Assembly (NCBI RefSeq): GCF_900167955.1
Contig: NZ_FUYK01000007.1
Location: forward strand, 81,449 to 145,448
Length of the DNA stretch: 64,000 bases
Reading direction: 5' to 3'
Source: Candidatus Nitrosotalea bavarica
GTDB taxonomy: Archaea; Thermoproteota; Nitrososphaeria; Nitrososphaerales; Nitrosopumilaceae
Part shown: positions 52,161 to 59,771 of the stretch, in pieces
Layout: each line of letters starts with the position of its first letter
How positions within the stretch are numbered: the first letter of the stretch is position 1
Translations under genes and position numbers: made by a program
The notes under the pieces: generated by a model
What the model saw: the letters and a program-made list of their open reading frames with translations, nothing else
The model's database searches: none
What the model was told of the DNA's origin: nothing

Positions 52161-52322
52161 GTGGAGTTTAGGGAGATTTATTGTTTTAATTGTAAAAAAA
52201 GTTTAGGCCGGTATAACGAAAAATATTTTTCAGAACAAAAAATAAATGAGATAATAAAAATGAATCATGCCTCACACATTTATGAAGGACACGAAATTGT
52301 AGTGAAAAGAGTCACTGCCTGA
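52161..52322 (+). CDS. Zinc-binding micro-protein, 53 residues
   Basis: GTG at 52161 to TGA at 52322. N-terminal YCFNCKKSLGRYNEKYF (CxxC) and three His at the other end (MNHASHIYEGHEIVV) could form a zinc site. A run ACTATTTTTTACG lies 5-15 bases ahead, close for a TATA box. It is placed 25 bases after endA in the same direction. No family recognised. Confidence 0.6.
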   Translation: MEFREIYCFNCKKSLGRYNEKYFSEQKINEIIKMNHASHIYEGHEIVVKRVTA

Positions 52323-52385
52323 CTACCAGTTTGTACGTGATTAAGCTGAGGTTAATTGTTATTTCTTGTGATTTATACGTAATTG

Positions 52386-52393
52386 TTTTATAT
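52386..52393 (+). promoter_or_regulatory. TATA box for the secreted protein at 52415
   Basis: TTTTATAT (within AATTGTTTTATATCC) is about 22-29 bases ahead of the TTG at 52415. This is the spacing for a leaderless archaeal transcript and was used to choose that start over one 84 bases upstream. Confidence 0.55.
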
Positions 52394-52414
52394 CCATGTC
52401 GGGTCCTCAAATTA

Positions 52415-52828
52415 TTGAAGACTAGTTTATTTTTACTTGGATCTGTTCTTTTATTGGGATTTACACAATCAGCTCTTGCAACTGATGGCGGCATCACAGT
52501 AACTCAACCTATAATGGTAGACCCGTTTGGGCATGCAATTTCTAGTTTTCAAGTTGGCCAAGAGATCAATGTTCAATCCACAGTTACAAACCATGATACC
52601 TCTAATCAAAAATATGCATATATGCTACAGGTACTAGGCAGTAATGGCGAAACAGAATATTTTGGAAGTAATTCTGCATCTTTGGAACCAACCCAATCCT
52701 TTAATGCATCACAAATGTGGATTCCAACGAACAGTGGACAATATAATATTCAAGTATTTGTCTGGGATAGCTTGTCATCTGCTATTCCATTAACTGGTGT
52801 ACTTAGTACAACAATCACAGTAACTTGA
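52415..52828 (+). CDS. Secreted beta-sandwich protein, unknown function
   Basis: About 137 residues from TTG 52415: signal peptide MKTSLFLLGSVLLLGFTQSALA, then one Ig-like domain with GQEINVQSTVTNHDTSNQ and QMWIPTNSGQYNIQVFVWD. The longer frame from 52331 adds residues that precede the signal peptide, so the shorter start is preferred. A relative with the same architecture, broken by a frameshift, is at 59247-59659 on the other strand. Confidence 0.8.
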   Translation: MKTSLFLLGSVLLLGFTQSALATDGGITVTQPIMVDPFGHAISSFQVGQEINVQSTVTNHDTSNQKYAYMLQVLGSNGETEYFGSNSASLEPTQSFNASQMWIPTNSGQYNIQVFVWDSLSSAIPLTGVLSTTITVT

Positions 52829-52937
52829 TCAAATCTTGGATTATACCATGCTGCTAATTTTGAATTTAAATCTTGAGTAGAAATTAATAGGATAAATTCT
52901 TCTCATCACTTAATTATTATCAAATTTTTGTATTTTC

Positions 52938-53555
52938 ATGCCCGATGAATCCTGTAGATCTTGTGGAGGAGAATTAGTTAGCCATACCATGTGTTCTGAT
53001 TGTAGGAAGGCAACTCAGAAGATATGTAGAGTTTGTAATCATACTACTCTACTACAATCCCATCTATACTGTATGAAAAATCCACCATCCGACCCAAAGC
53101 CGATACTTGTTCAAGCGACTCAGGATATCTCATCAAAGACTCGGAAGCGATCATTACATTTCTCATTTCTTGCCATAGGTGTAGTTGCTGGGTTTCTTAT
53201 TCTGGGACTAGTTACTACCTCTTACGCTGGAATTTCTCAAGGGATTTCAGATGAAGCTCAGGCCACAAATTCAAATAATATTACTGTAAATACTATTGAT
53301 ACTTTTCCAACTCAATATGGAAAATCATACAATAACTGTCTTGCTTATGGGAGTGGTGAATCTATCACTGTGACCTGCCCTACAGATAATGGACCTGTGC
53401 ACACGGCAGTATTGAATATGCCAAAAGATGTGAAAAAAGATTTTTCAGATTCAGTATTTTCTATTCAAGGAATTTCAATTACTGGTAATTCTGATGGTTC
53501 TGTGACGTTACAATATCATCTTAAAAAATATGTAACAAACTCTTTTGGAATTTAG
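52938..53555 (+). CDS. Zinc-ribbon membrane protein, unknown function
   Basis: 205 residues. Inside-facing N-terminus with a zinc ribbon: CRSCGGELVSHTMCSDC and CRVCNHTTLLQSHLYC. One membrane helix at about 74-95 (HFSFLAIGVVAGFLILGLVT), and an outside domain (about 100-205) that includes GSGESITVTCPTDNGPVH. A ribbon-helix-outside plan suggests a sensor or anchor. No known family. Confidence 0.75.
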   Translation: MPDESCRSCGGELVSHTMCSDCRKATQKICRVCNHTTLLQSHLYCMKNPPSDPKPILVQATQDISSKTRKRSLHFSFLAIGVVAGFLILGLVTTSYAGISQGISDEAQATNSNNITVNTIDTFPTQYGKSYNNCLAYGSGESITVTCPTDNGPVHTAVLNMPKDVKKDFSDSVFSIQGISITGNSDGSVTLQYHLKKYVTNSFGI

Positions 53556-53610
53556 TTAGAATATTTTGAATCTAAACTGTAGAATTTTTTAATAAAAATA
53601 TATGAAAAGA

Positions 53611-53686
53611 TGCTCCCGCCGGGATTTGAACCCGGGATCACTGCCTTGAGAGGGCAGTATGCTTAGCCGGACTACACCACAGGAGC
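53611..53686 (-). tRNA. tRNA-Glu (CTC)
   Basis: Minus strand: acceptor GCTCCTG (53686-53680) pairs with CGGGAGC, discriminator A at 53611. Anticodon stem CTGCC/GGCAG with loop CTCTCAA, anticodon CTC. T arm CCGGG-TTCAAAT-CCCGG is standard. No intron, CCA not encoded. TATA-like CTTTAAAT on the minus strand (53711-53718) is about 25 bases upstream. GAG is read by this tRNA. Confidence 0.95.
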
Positions 53687-53795
53687 TTAGCTAAGCCATA
53701 AAGAATAGCAATTTAAAGGAACGTTTTGCCTTTGAATGGATTTGTAAATTTTAACAGCTTTGATACTTTATAGCAAAATCTTAGACTGGTTCTTT

Positions 53796-54680
53796 ATGGA
53801 TGTAAAACATATTCCTACTCTGCTTTCAATATCTGACTTCCCTGTTGGATTGGGAGGTTGTAGAAGTAATGCAACTCATTTCCAATGTTGTGAGTATAAC
53901 ATAACTGTGATGGATGAACAATCTGGAGAATCAGTTCACCGTATTGAAAATGATTTTGTCAAGATACATCATTGTTCTCTTAATGATACTACTAGTAGTA
54001 CCTTACACCAACTCCAGGATTTAACTATCATAAATGATGATCAGTGGAAGCTCAGAATGTTATTGTCAAAAATTAACGAAAAGAAAGAACAAATTGCAAC
54101 TTCTCATGCTAGAAGCTGTCTTGTTGATGCAGGGATTCTTGCTAACAAAGCAAGAGATTCTGTAAAAATTAATGATCCTTTTGCAGGAGCGTGGATAAAA
54201 TGTGCATCGTATTCTTTGGCAGATGCTATTTTTTGTCTTAATATGAAGAGACCAAGTCCAACTCATATGCTTGAGGTTATGAGAAACATGAAGAAGGATA
54301 AAGTAAACCAAAAGTTTTCTATAATACATCAAATTCTTGGTATTGAAAGATCATCAACATCACTTCTCTCAAGGATGGTCAAATCAACTGTTGGATTTTC
54401 TAACATGGTGGAAAATAATGGAAATTCTGATATTATCACAAAAAAATATGAATATCTTGTAGATAATTCACTTCTTTCAGATTGTTACTTTTATCTAGGA
54501 TATGTAAACCGAACCAATCTACTTAGAGTTAAAAATCAGATTCATAAAAATCCTGAATTTATTCATGTGTTAAAAATAGGACTTGATATGGGACATGATC
54601 TTGTGGAAATTGCTAATCAGGCCGCAATTTTGCTCCAGTCCACAAACGAAATACTGGGGGATCTGAAAAATCAGCCGTAA
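53796..54680 (+). CDS. Hypothetical protein, 294 residues
   Basis: Soluble, largely helical, with five or six Cys in the first half (GGCRSNATHFQCCEYN, HHCSLND, HARSCLVDAG) and one each in IKCASYSLADAIFC. The rest resembles a bundle of helices (IHQILGIERSSTSLLSRMVK). ATG 53796 is chosen since TACTTTATAG (53764-53773) is 25 bases ahead; a TTG-type earlier start is possible. No known family; probably lineage-specific. Confidence 0.7.
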   Translation: MDVKHIPTLLSISDFPVGLGGCRSNATHFQCCEYNITVMDEQSGESVHRIENDFVKIHHCSLNDTTSSTLHQLQDLTIINDDQWKLRMLLSKINEKKEQIATSHARSCLVDAGILANKARDSVKINDPFAGAWIKCASYSLADAIFCLNMKRPSPTHMLEVMRNMKKDKVNQKFSIIHQILGIERSSTSLLSRMVKSTVGFSNMVENNGNSDIITKKYEYLVDNSLLSDCYFYLGYVNRTNLLRVKNQIHKNPEFIHVLKIGLDMGHDLVEIANQAAILLQSTNEILGDLKNQP

Positions 54681-54743
54681 GGCAGCGAATACTATTGGAG
54701 ATTTTTCGATAACTTTTAAAACCCTGTATGAGATCTCCACAGT

Positions 54744-54884
54744 ATGACCGATGCAGCATGTGGATGCGAATCATCCAAAGAAAATAATGCAGAATGTGAT
54801 TGTGAAATGCAAGGCTCATGTCTTTGTGAAGCTAAATGTACTTGCAAAGCATCAGTTTGCAAAGAGCACGTATCTTCATTCTAA
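54744..54884 (+). CDS. Metallothionein-like Cys-rich micro-protein, 46 residues
   Basis: ATG 54744 to TAA 54884. Nine Cys in 46 residues, mostly as CxC pairs: CGC (6-8), CDC (18-20), CLC (26-28), CTC (32-34), and Cys39; one His near the end (KEHVSSF). Spacing and density match metallothioneins, but I see no close known family. Acidic residues between the pairs. A hairpin with a T-run (54886 onward) follows. It may buffer copper, zinc or arsenic. Confidence 0.72.
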   Translation: MTDAACGCESSKENNAECDCEMQGSCLCEAKCTCKASVCKEHVSSF

Positions 54885-54885
54885 T

Positions 54886-54918
54886 AGGTTTTAGTAACCT
54901 TTTTTTCTTTTATTTTTT
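54886..54918 (+). terminator. Hairpin followed by T-run
   Basis: AGGTT/AACCT stem with a 5-base loop (54886-54900), then long T-rich stretches to 54918. It lies 2 bases after the metallothionein-like gene and 15 bases before the stop of the convergent gene at 54933, so it could end transcription from the left. Confidence 0.6.
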
Positions 54919-54932
54919 AAAATGCCTTAACT

Positions 54933-55103
54933 TTACTTTTCGTTTTCATCTTTGAAGCCCCATGTTTTGACTAGTTCCTTTTGAAACTTGTCTACTTGTT
55001 TCTCATTAAGAGCATCTCCGCAATTTTTATGTGTTGGAACTACAATCATTCCATCAAGCTTAAAGTCAACTTCATACATGTGGACTTTTTCACATTCGCA
55101 CAT
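54933..55103 (-). CDS. Small hypothetical protein, 56 residues
   Basis: ATG 55103 to TAA 54933 encodes MCECEKVHMYEVDFKLDG, then PTHKNCGDALNEKQVDKFQK and a charged end. The CxC near the start, one more Cys and two His suggest metal binding. Short leader: the next upstream gene starts at 55179 on the other strand. No known family. Convergent with the metallothionein-like gene. Confidence 0.62.
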   Translation of the reverse strand: MCECEKVHMYEVDFKLDGMIVVPTHKNCGDALNEKQVDKFQKELVKTWGFKDENEK

Positions 55104-55178
55104 ATTCGGAATAATATGGTTCCACTATATTTGCTTATTTGAAAGATTTAACTAGAACATTTTTTCTATACCAAATGT

Positions 55179-56528
55179 ATGCGAAAGCATGTAATATTTG
55201 CTATTTTCACATTTTTGTTAATCATGCCTGTTGCTTTCCAATCTGTACAAGCTACAAAATCTACTGATTCATGGTATCCTGGAAAGGGACTCAAACAAGG
55301 TGATTATTTTAGTTATAATGTATGCTTTACTGACTGGCATAACTGTGCTCCCCTTCAGATGAGTTTTTGGGTTAAAAATCAGACAAGTGATGGAAGTGGT
55401 TGGAATTTAGTATTTCTAACAGTTGATGGCGCGATTGTACAAGAAGGAATCATGACAATAGGAAACATAACTCCTGATCCAGAAACTTTTGATCCTAACA
55501 TTTCAGATTATACTGCAGTTTATAGAAGTACAGTCTCATGGTTAGATGCTTTTGCAACCAATGATTCACCAAAAACTTTTGATGTTCCAGCATGGGGACG
55601 TACAGGTTCTGTTGGTGGACAATCAGTTGGTCCTCTAAACCATGAAACAATTACAGAACCAGCTGGAACATTTGATACCTGGGTTGTAGGATGGCACAAA
55701 GGAAATGCCGATAACAAAATTTGGATTGATTCATCGCTTCCGTTTCCTGTAAAGGCTAATGTCTATGTAGATGTAAACACAGGAACACCTCCTCCAGATT
55801 ATACTTTAGACTTGTTACAAAATGGAAATAGTCAAACAGAACCTAGTTTCTTACAAGTGTCTTCTACTACAACTGCTGGAGTAAATGCAGGTTGTGAAGC
55901 GCCAAATATGCTACAAGATTCCGTTCACGCCACTGCTACAACAGATTCAAACTCGATGATTATCGAATATAGGTATAGTCCATCTAATCCTCATAACGGT
56001 TGTCCGATAGAGATGAGATTGTCTTTTGAGCAGGTCTATGACCAAACACAAAAAGTCAGTAATATACAATATGATATATTCACAGTGGATAATAACGGAG
56101 TGAAACTATCTTCTCTTGCACAAACTCTGGGAAGGTCGTCTCTATTTGCTCCAGTTGGAGATGATGATAACACATTTGTCTTGAACGGAAGTACACCATT
56201 ATCACATATTCTAATAGCAGCTCTTGGAACCGGAGCTCAAGGTTCTACTCCAAATGTCAGTTCTGCAGGTAATGTACAATTTGATATCAATACACAAACA
56301 TCATTTGGTTCGTCACCTGTAAGTATGGGAACAACGTCTTCTATGACTAATTCTTCTATGACTATGACTAATGGTACTTCAATGAATAATTCTACTATGA
56401 CCAATAGCACTGTAAATAATACCATTCCAGAATTTCCATTGAGCTCTCTGATGATAATGGCAATTGTAGTTGGATTGACAATTCTATTTGTTAGAATGCA
56501 TCCAAATCTATCTAATATTAGACTATAA
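55179..56528 (+). CDS. Secreted cell-surface protein with C-terminal PEF-type anchor
   Basis: 449 residues: signal peptide (1-25, IFAIFTFLLIMPVAFQSVQA), a beta-rich body with many Asn-x-Ser/Thr sites (so probably glycosylated), a Ser/Thr/Met/Asn-rich spacer (about 385-410) and IPEFPLSSLMIMAIVVGLTI followed by a basic end. The motif PEFP plus helix plus basic tail resembles the archaeal PEF-CTERM sorting signal. A section KIWIDSSLPFPVKANVYVD has a parallel in the next gene. Function unknown. Confidence 0.8.
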   Translation: MRKHVIFAIFTFLLIMPVAFQSVQATKSTDSWYPGKGLKQGDYFSYNVCFTDWHNCAPLQMSFWVKNQTSDGSGWNLVFLTVDGAIVQEGIMTIGNITPDPETFDPNISDYTAVYRSTVSWLDAFATNDSPKTFDVPAWGRTGSVGGQSVGPLNHETITEPAGTFDTWVVGWHKGNADNKIWIDSSLPFPVKANVYVDVNTGTPPPDYTLDLLQNGNSQTEPSFLQVSSTTTAGVNAGCEAPNMLQDSVHATATTDSNSMIIEYRYSPSNPHNGCPIEMRLSFEQVYDQTQKVSNIQYDIFTVDNNGVKLSSLAQTLGRSSLFAPVGDDDNTFVLNGSTPLSHILIAALGTGAQGSTPNVSSAGNVQFDINTQTSFGSSPVSMGTTSSMTNSSMTMTNGTSMNNSTMTNSTVNNTIPEFPLSSLMIMAIVVGLTILFVRMHPNLSNIRL

Positions 56529-56547
56529 GAAAATCAATTGATACAAC

Positions 56548-57228
56548 ATGCCTAACATAAGAATAATAGCTATTTTTGCTGTAATTATTATAGTGGCAGC
56601 TGCAGGACTTGCATGGCCATTTCTTTCTAATGTAAAACCTATTTTCTTGGTACCTATACAAGCAAGTCAGTGGCACATGGGCAAAGGTTCTGAATATAAT
56701 CCTGAAATGATTTATCAGGTTTCTTTTAACAACACAAATTTATCAACTGATCTAAAATTTCTTCCAATCCAAGGAGGAAATCAATCGTTGTTAGTTATGA
56801 TAAGTCCAAGTGACGGCAGTAAGAAAATAAATCAGACTGTACCGATAGAACTAGTTTATGATTTTGTGGATGTCTCTTCTGATACCAAACCATATTTTGA
56901 TGTTCTTGATCAAACCATATTTTCAATGAGAGATTATGCAACAGACGACAAATATCTAGCAAAAGATGCTGAATGGGGTGACCTCTACATTGGTGCAAAT
57001 CATGTGACACTCAAAGTAACTGATTCTGGAAAAATGTCATTTGGATTTGGTTCTGCAAATGCGTATCTTTTGTCATACCGAATTGGAGCACACATAAACA
57101 AAATATGGATAGTTGATAATTTACCAATACCTGTAAAATCTGAAATTTATGATCCGGATGGAAATCTTCAATACACTTTCGAATTAGTTTCATTAAAGGC
57201 GCCTTCTACGCCAGGTTTAACTCCGTAA
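56548..57228 (+). CDS. Membrane-anchored relative of the preceding surface protein
   Basis: 226 residues: N-terminal hydrophobic helix (5-25, IIAIFAVIIIVAAAGLAWPF), then a beta-rich outside domain. The end KIWIVDNLPIPVKSEIYDPD matches the KIWIDSSLPFPVKANVYVD stretch in the protein at 55179, so the two share a domain. Separated by 19 bases, probably one operon. Its last 61 bases overlap the convergent gene at 57168. Confidence 0.75.
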   Translation: MPNIRIIAIFAVIIIVAAAGLAWPFLSNVKPIFLVPIQASQWHMGKGSEYNPEMIYQVSFNNTNLSTDLKFLPIQGGNQSLLVMISPSDGSKKINQTVPIELVYDFVDVSSDTKPYFDVLDQTIFSMRDYATDDKYLAKDAEWGDLYIGANHVTLKVTDSGKMSFGFGSANAYLLSYRIGAHINKIWIVDNLPIPVKSEIYDPDGNLQYTFELVSLKAPSTPGLTP

Positions 57229-57683
57229 CAATTTTCAAGTAACCAATCACAGAAATTTCTAATCTCATCATTGATCTTGCCCCACAAGTGTAGAGATGCA
57301 GGTAATATGTCTAATCTGTAATTATCATTTATCACTCTAACTCCTTCCTTTCCCTCGTACATGTATGCATCTTGTATATTTGCACTACCTAAAATTTCAG
57401 ATGCTTTTGATTTTATCAACTCTCTTGCAATGGGAAATGCTCTACTATCTCTTTCAAATACAAATCCAATATTTTCTGTCCCATATGCCTCATAATCATC
57501 AATCTTTCCCCTTTCAGGGAAATTAAGCGAGACTTTGATATTGTATTTTTTTCCAATGTTGGTTGCAATCTCGTTGATAGTAGTAAATGCAAGACCCGGA
57601 CTCTTTTTTAAGAGAAATATAATCTGTGGATTGTTTGATTTTAGCTCCTTTTGAAGTCTATATGATATTTGGGAAAAACTCAT
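57168..57683 (-). CDS. Hypothetical protein, 171 residues
   Basis: Soluble protein starting MSFSQISYRLQKELKSNNPQ. I chose the ATG at 57683 because CATATATG (57705-57712) lies about 25 bases ahead; longer in-frame starts exist up to 57725. It contains FVFERDSRAFPIARELIKSK and a C-terminal segment DEIRNFCDWLLENCYGVKPG. No family is recognised. The 3' end overlaps the gene at 56548 by 61 bases. Confidence 0.65.
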   Translation of the reverse strand: MSFSQISYRLQKELKSNNPQIIFLLKKSPGLAFTTINEIATNIGKKYNIKVSLNFPERGKIDDYEAYGTENIGFVFERDSRAFPIARELIKSKASEILGSANIQDAYMYEGKEGVRVINDNYRLDILPASLHLWGKINDEIRNFCDWLLENCYGVKPGVEGAFNETNSKVY

Positions 57684-57753
57684 AATTGTAATAAAAAATT
57701 TTCTCATATATGCATTAGGTTTCACTTAATTACAAGATATTTTGAGACAACTC

Positions 57754-58395
57754 ATGCTTCCATTGGATAAGGATGGTGTGCCATATGATGAGGGTTCTGA
57801 AAGAGCCTCAAGCGTTGAAGATTACAAGGTAACATGCATGCAATTTATCACAGACATATGTGGTGATTACATTGCATGGGTTGATTATTACAAACTACCT
57901 AAAGATGAAGACAAGAAAAGACGCGCACAAATACACGCAATAGTGGAACGAACAAATGAATGGATAGCAAAGATTGCAACTACCATAAAAGGAGTGGATA
58001 TTGTCATGAATGACGGAATACAAAAAATGGCAGAAAATACTGCAGGATATCCATTCCAAGTAGGAGTCTTTGTTAATAATATGTCAGGTTATGCACTTGC
58101 AAAACCTGGAATAATAGACATAACTGTAAAAGCAATTGGAAGAGAAGGGTATAAGGTAAAACTAGGATGGCATCAAAAGGATAAAAGATTCTTGATAAGT
58201 TCTACAAGTCCTGTTGTCATTGATGAATCAAACATTTCTGATGAGGACTTTGATCTTTTAGATCTACACTTGAAAGTGGATGCTCGTAAATGTCAACCAA
58301 GAGATGTTATTTCTTTTACAGTTGTTGTAAATGAAACAAGGGATGGTCAAGAACACGAACGACGTGGCATGACTACAATTATTCATATGGGTTAA
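57754..58395 (+). CDS. Hypothetical protein, about 213 residues
   Basis: Two parts: an N-terminal helical part (about 1-95, with YKVTCMQFITDICGDYIAWV) and a beta-sandwich C-terminal part (about 100-213, LAKPGIIDITVKAIGREGYK). No signal peptide, hence cytoplasmic. ATG at 57754 is used; TTG 57742 is in frame. No family known. It ends 17 bases inside the convergent gene at 58379. Confidence 0.65.
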   Translation: MLPLDKDGVPYDEGSERASSVEDYKVTCMQFITDICGDYIAWVDYYKLPKDEDKKRRAQIHAIVERTNEWIAKIATTIKGVDIVMNDGIQKMAENTAGYPFQVGVFVNNMSGYALAKPGIIDITVKAIGREGYKVKLGWHQKDKRFLISSTSPVVIDESNISDEDFDLLDLHLKVDARKCQPRDVISFTVVVNETRDGQEHERRGMTTIIHMG

Positions 58396-58696
58396 CCTGT
58401 AAAACTATTCTTACTTCCTCGGATCGTTTATCCGCATATTTCATCTGTGATATTTTTTTACATAATTCTTGATCATTGACCAATGATGCTGTTCCTAAAA
58501 TGAATTTTCCTTGGTATTCTATTTTGACATTGGGATTGTAAAGCGCATTTTTTAACCAGTCACTATTTGGATTTCTTCGGGAAAAATAGAACTTTCCCTT
58601 GTAAAATACTGCTCTAATCTCAACTGGGTGCTCTTTACCTGACTTTCTACCCGCGGTGATTAGTATTGCCTTGAAGGTTCCCTCTTGAATTTCCAC
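58379..58696 (-). CDS. Short flavin/F420-binding split-barrel protein (DUF385-like)
   Basis: 105 residues with the motif LITAGRKSGKEHPVEIRAVF, like the deazaflavin-dependent nitroreductase family (TGRKSG), then YFSRRNPNSDWLKNALYNPN and a third strand NVKIEYQGKFILGTA. Family members are usually 130-150 residues, so the N-terminal part is short. F420 synthesis is supported by cofE at 27248. It could be a reductase or an F420 carrier; activity unproven. Confidence 0.78.
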   Translation of the reverse strand: MEIQEGTFKAILITAGRKSGKEHPVEIRAVFYKGKFYFSRRNPNSDWLKNALYNPNVKIEYQGKFILGTASLVNDQELCKKISQMKYADKRSEEVRIVLQVNPYE

Positions 58697-58783
58697 GAAA
58701 TATCTCTTGTTTTAAAGAATTTAACCGATTAGATTGAAAACCCTGATACCTCCTTCAATAAACTGACTCTACAAGTCGAATGC

Positions 58784-59230
58784 ATGGCTACAAGAATCGA
58801 ACTCGACCGAAAGCAAATCTCTGCAGATGAATTTAAAGGAAAAAAAGTCATTGATAGAGAAGGAATCGAATATGGTAAAGTAAAACACATCCATATCAAT
58901 TCTGACACACTAGAAGTTGTGGGAATAACCGTACACAAGGGACTGCACAAAGATCACTTTCTATCACGTGACTACATAGATAGATTCACTGAAGAATCAG
59001 TACTGTTATCATCTGCTCCGATAAGAATTGACTCTCAAGTGGTTGACATTGACGGGCGTAAGATTGGAAAAATCAAAAGGCTCCACATGAACACTGAAAC
59101 CAACGAGTTAGAATCTATCGAGGTATCTGACGGTCTTATTGGCTCGAGAATCTTTCGCACTTCAGAAATCTGGGGTGTTGGTGAAAAGGTAATTCTCAGA
59201 CAAACAAAAGACGAGTACAAAGCTCCATAA
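58784..59230 (+). CDS. PRC-barrel protein, two tandem domains
   Basis: 148 residues, two related halves of about 70 residues: EFKGKKVIDREGIEYGKVKH and DIDGRKIGKIKRLHMNTETN. Each is a PRC barrel, as found in RimM and in archaeal partner proteins that bind RNA or CdvA. Soluble. Function cannot be set further. It stands alone and ends before a T-rich stretch. Confidence 0.85.
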   Translation: MATRIELDRKQISADEFKGKKVIDREGIEYGKVKHIHINSDTLEVVGITVHKGLHKDHFLSRDYIDRFTEESVLLSSAPIRIDSQVVDIDGRKIGKIKRLHMNTETNELESIEVSDGLIGSRIFRTSEIWGVGEKVILRQTKDEYKAP

Positions 59231-59246
59231 ATCTTTTTTATCTTTT

Positions 59247-59659
59247 TTATTTTACGGTAACCTGAGTGTTGATTGTATCTGTTAATGGACTTGATATGAG
59301 ATATCCATTAAGTAGAACTGTCTGCAAACTATATGTTCCAGATTCTTTTGGTATCCATGATTGAGCAACAGTGAATTGCTGATTTGGACCAATATCTGCT
59401 GAAAGACCTTCCCGTGCTTCGACTTCGTTGTTTTGATTAATAACTGATACTAGATACGTAAATCGTTTAGCTCCATCTGAATGATTTGAGATCGTTGATG
59501 AAAAAATAATAACCTCTCCTACATGTATATCTGATTTCTGATTACCACTGGCATCTACTGTAATGGGGGCCTCAAAGTTATGTCACTTGATGATGCATAT
59601 GCATTTTCGACTGCTGTAATTGCTAAAATTCCAATCAACAAGATATCCAGTCTTAGCAC
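59247..59659 (-). pseudogene. Frameshifted secreted protein, paralogue of the gene at 52415
   Basis: Minus strand: GTG 59659 opens a signal peptide (LRLDILLIGILAITAVENAYA) and continues for a few residues (SSSDITL). A one-base loss at the G-run 59565-59569 puts the rest out of frame. In the shifted frame follows APITVDASGNQ, a domain with SSTISNHSDGAK and AQSWIPKESGTYSLQTV, ending at TAA 59247. This domain matches the protein at 52415. Restoring one base gives one continuous frame, so this is either a broken gene or a read error. Confidence 0.75.
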
Positions 59660-59771
59660 AAGGATTAGTTTTTAAGTTCGAATTATAAAAAATTTACTCA
59701 TTTTTGTTCAGACGTCGAAATCTTTAATTTTCCTAATAGCAATTTATAATAGATTAATTTTCTGTTCTACG

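Noticed and set aside
54066..54332. Minus-strand frame with many aromatic residues within the gene at 53796
   Set aside because: Shadow of the plus-strand gene; no start signal.
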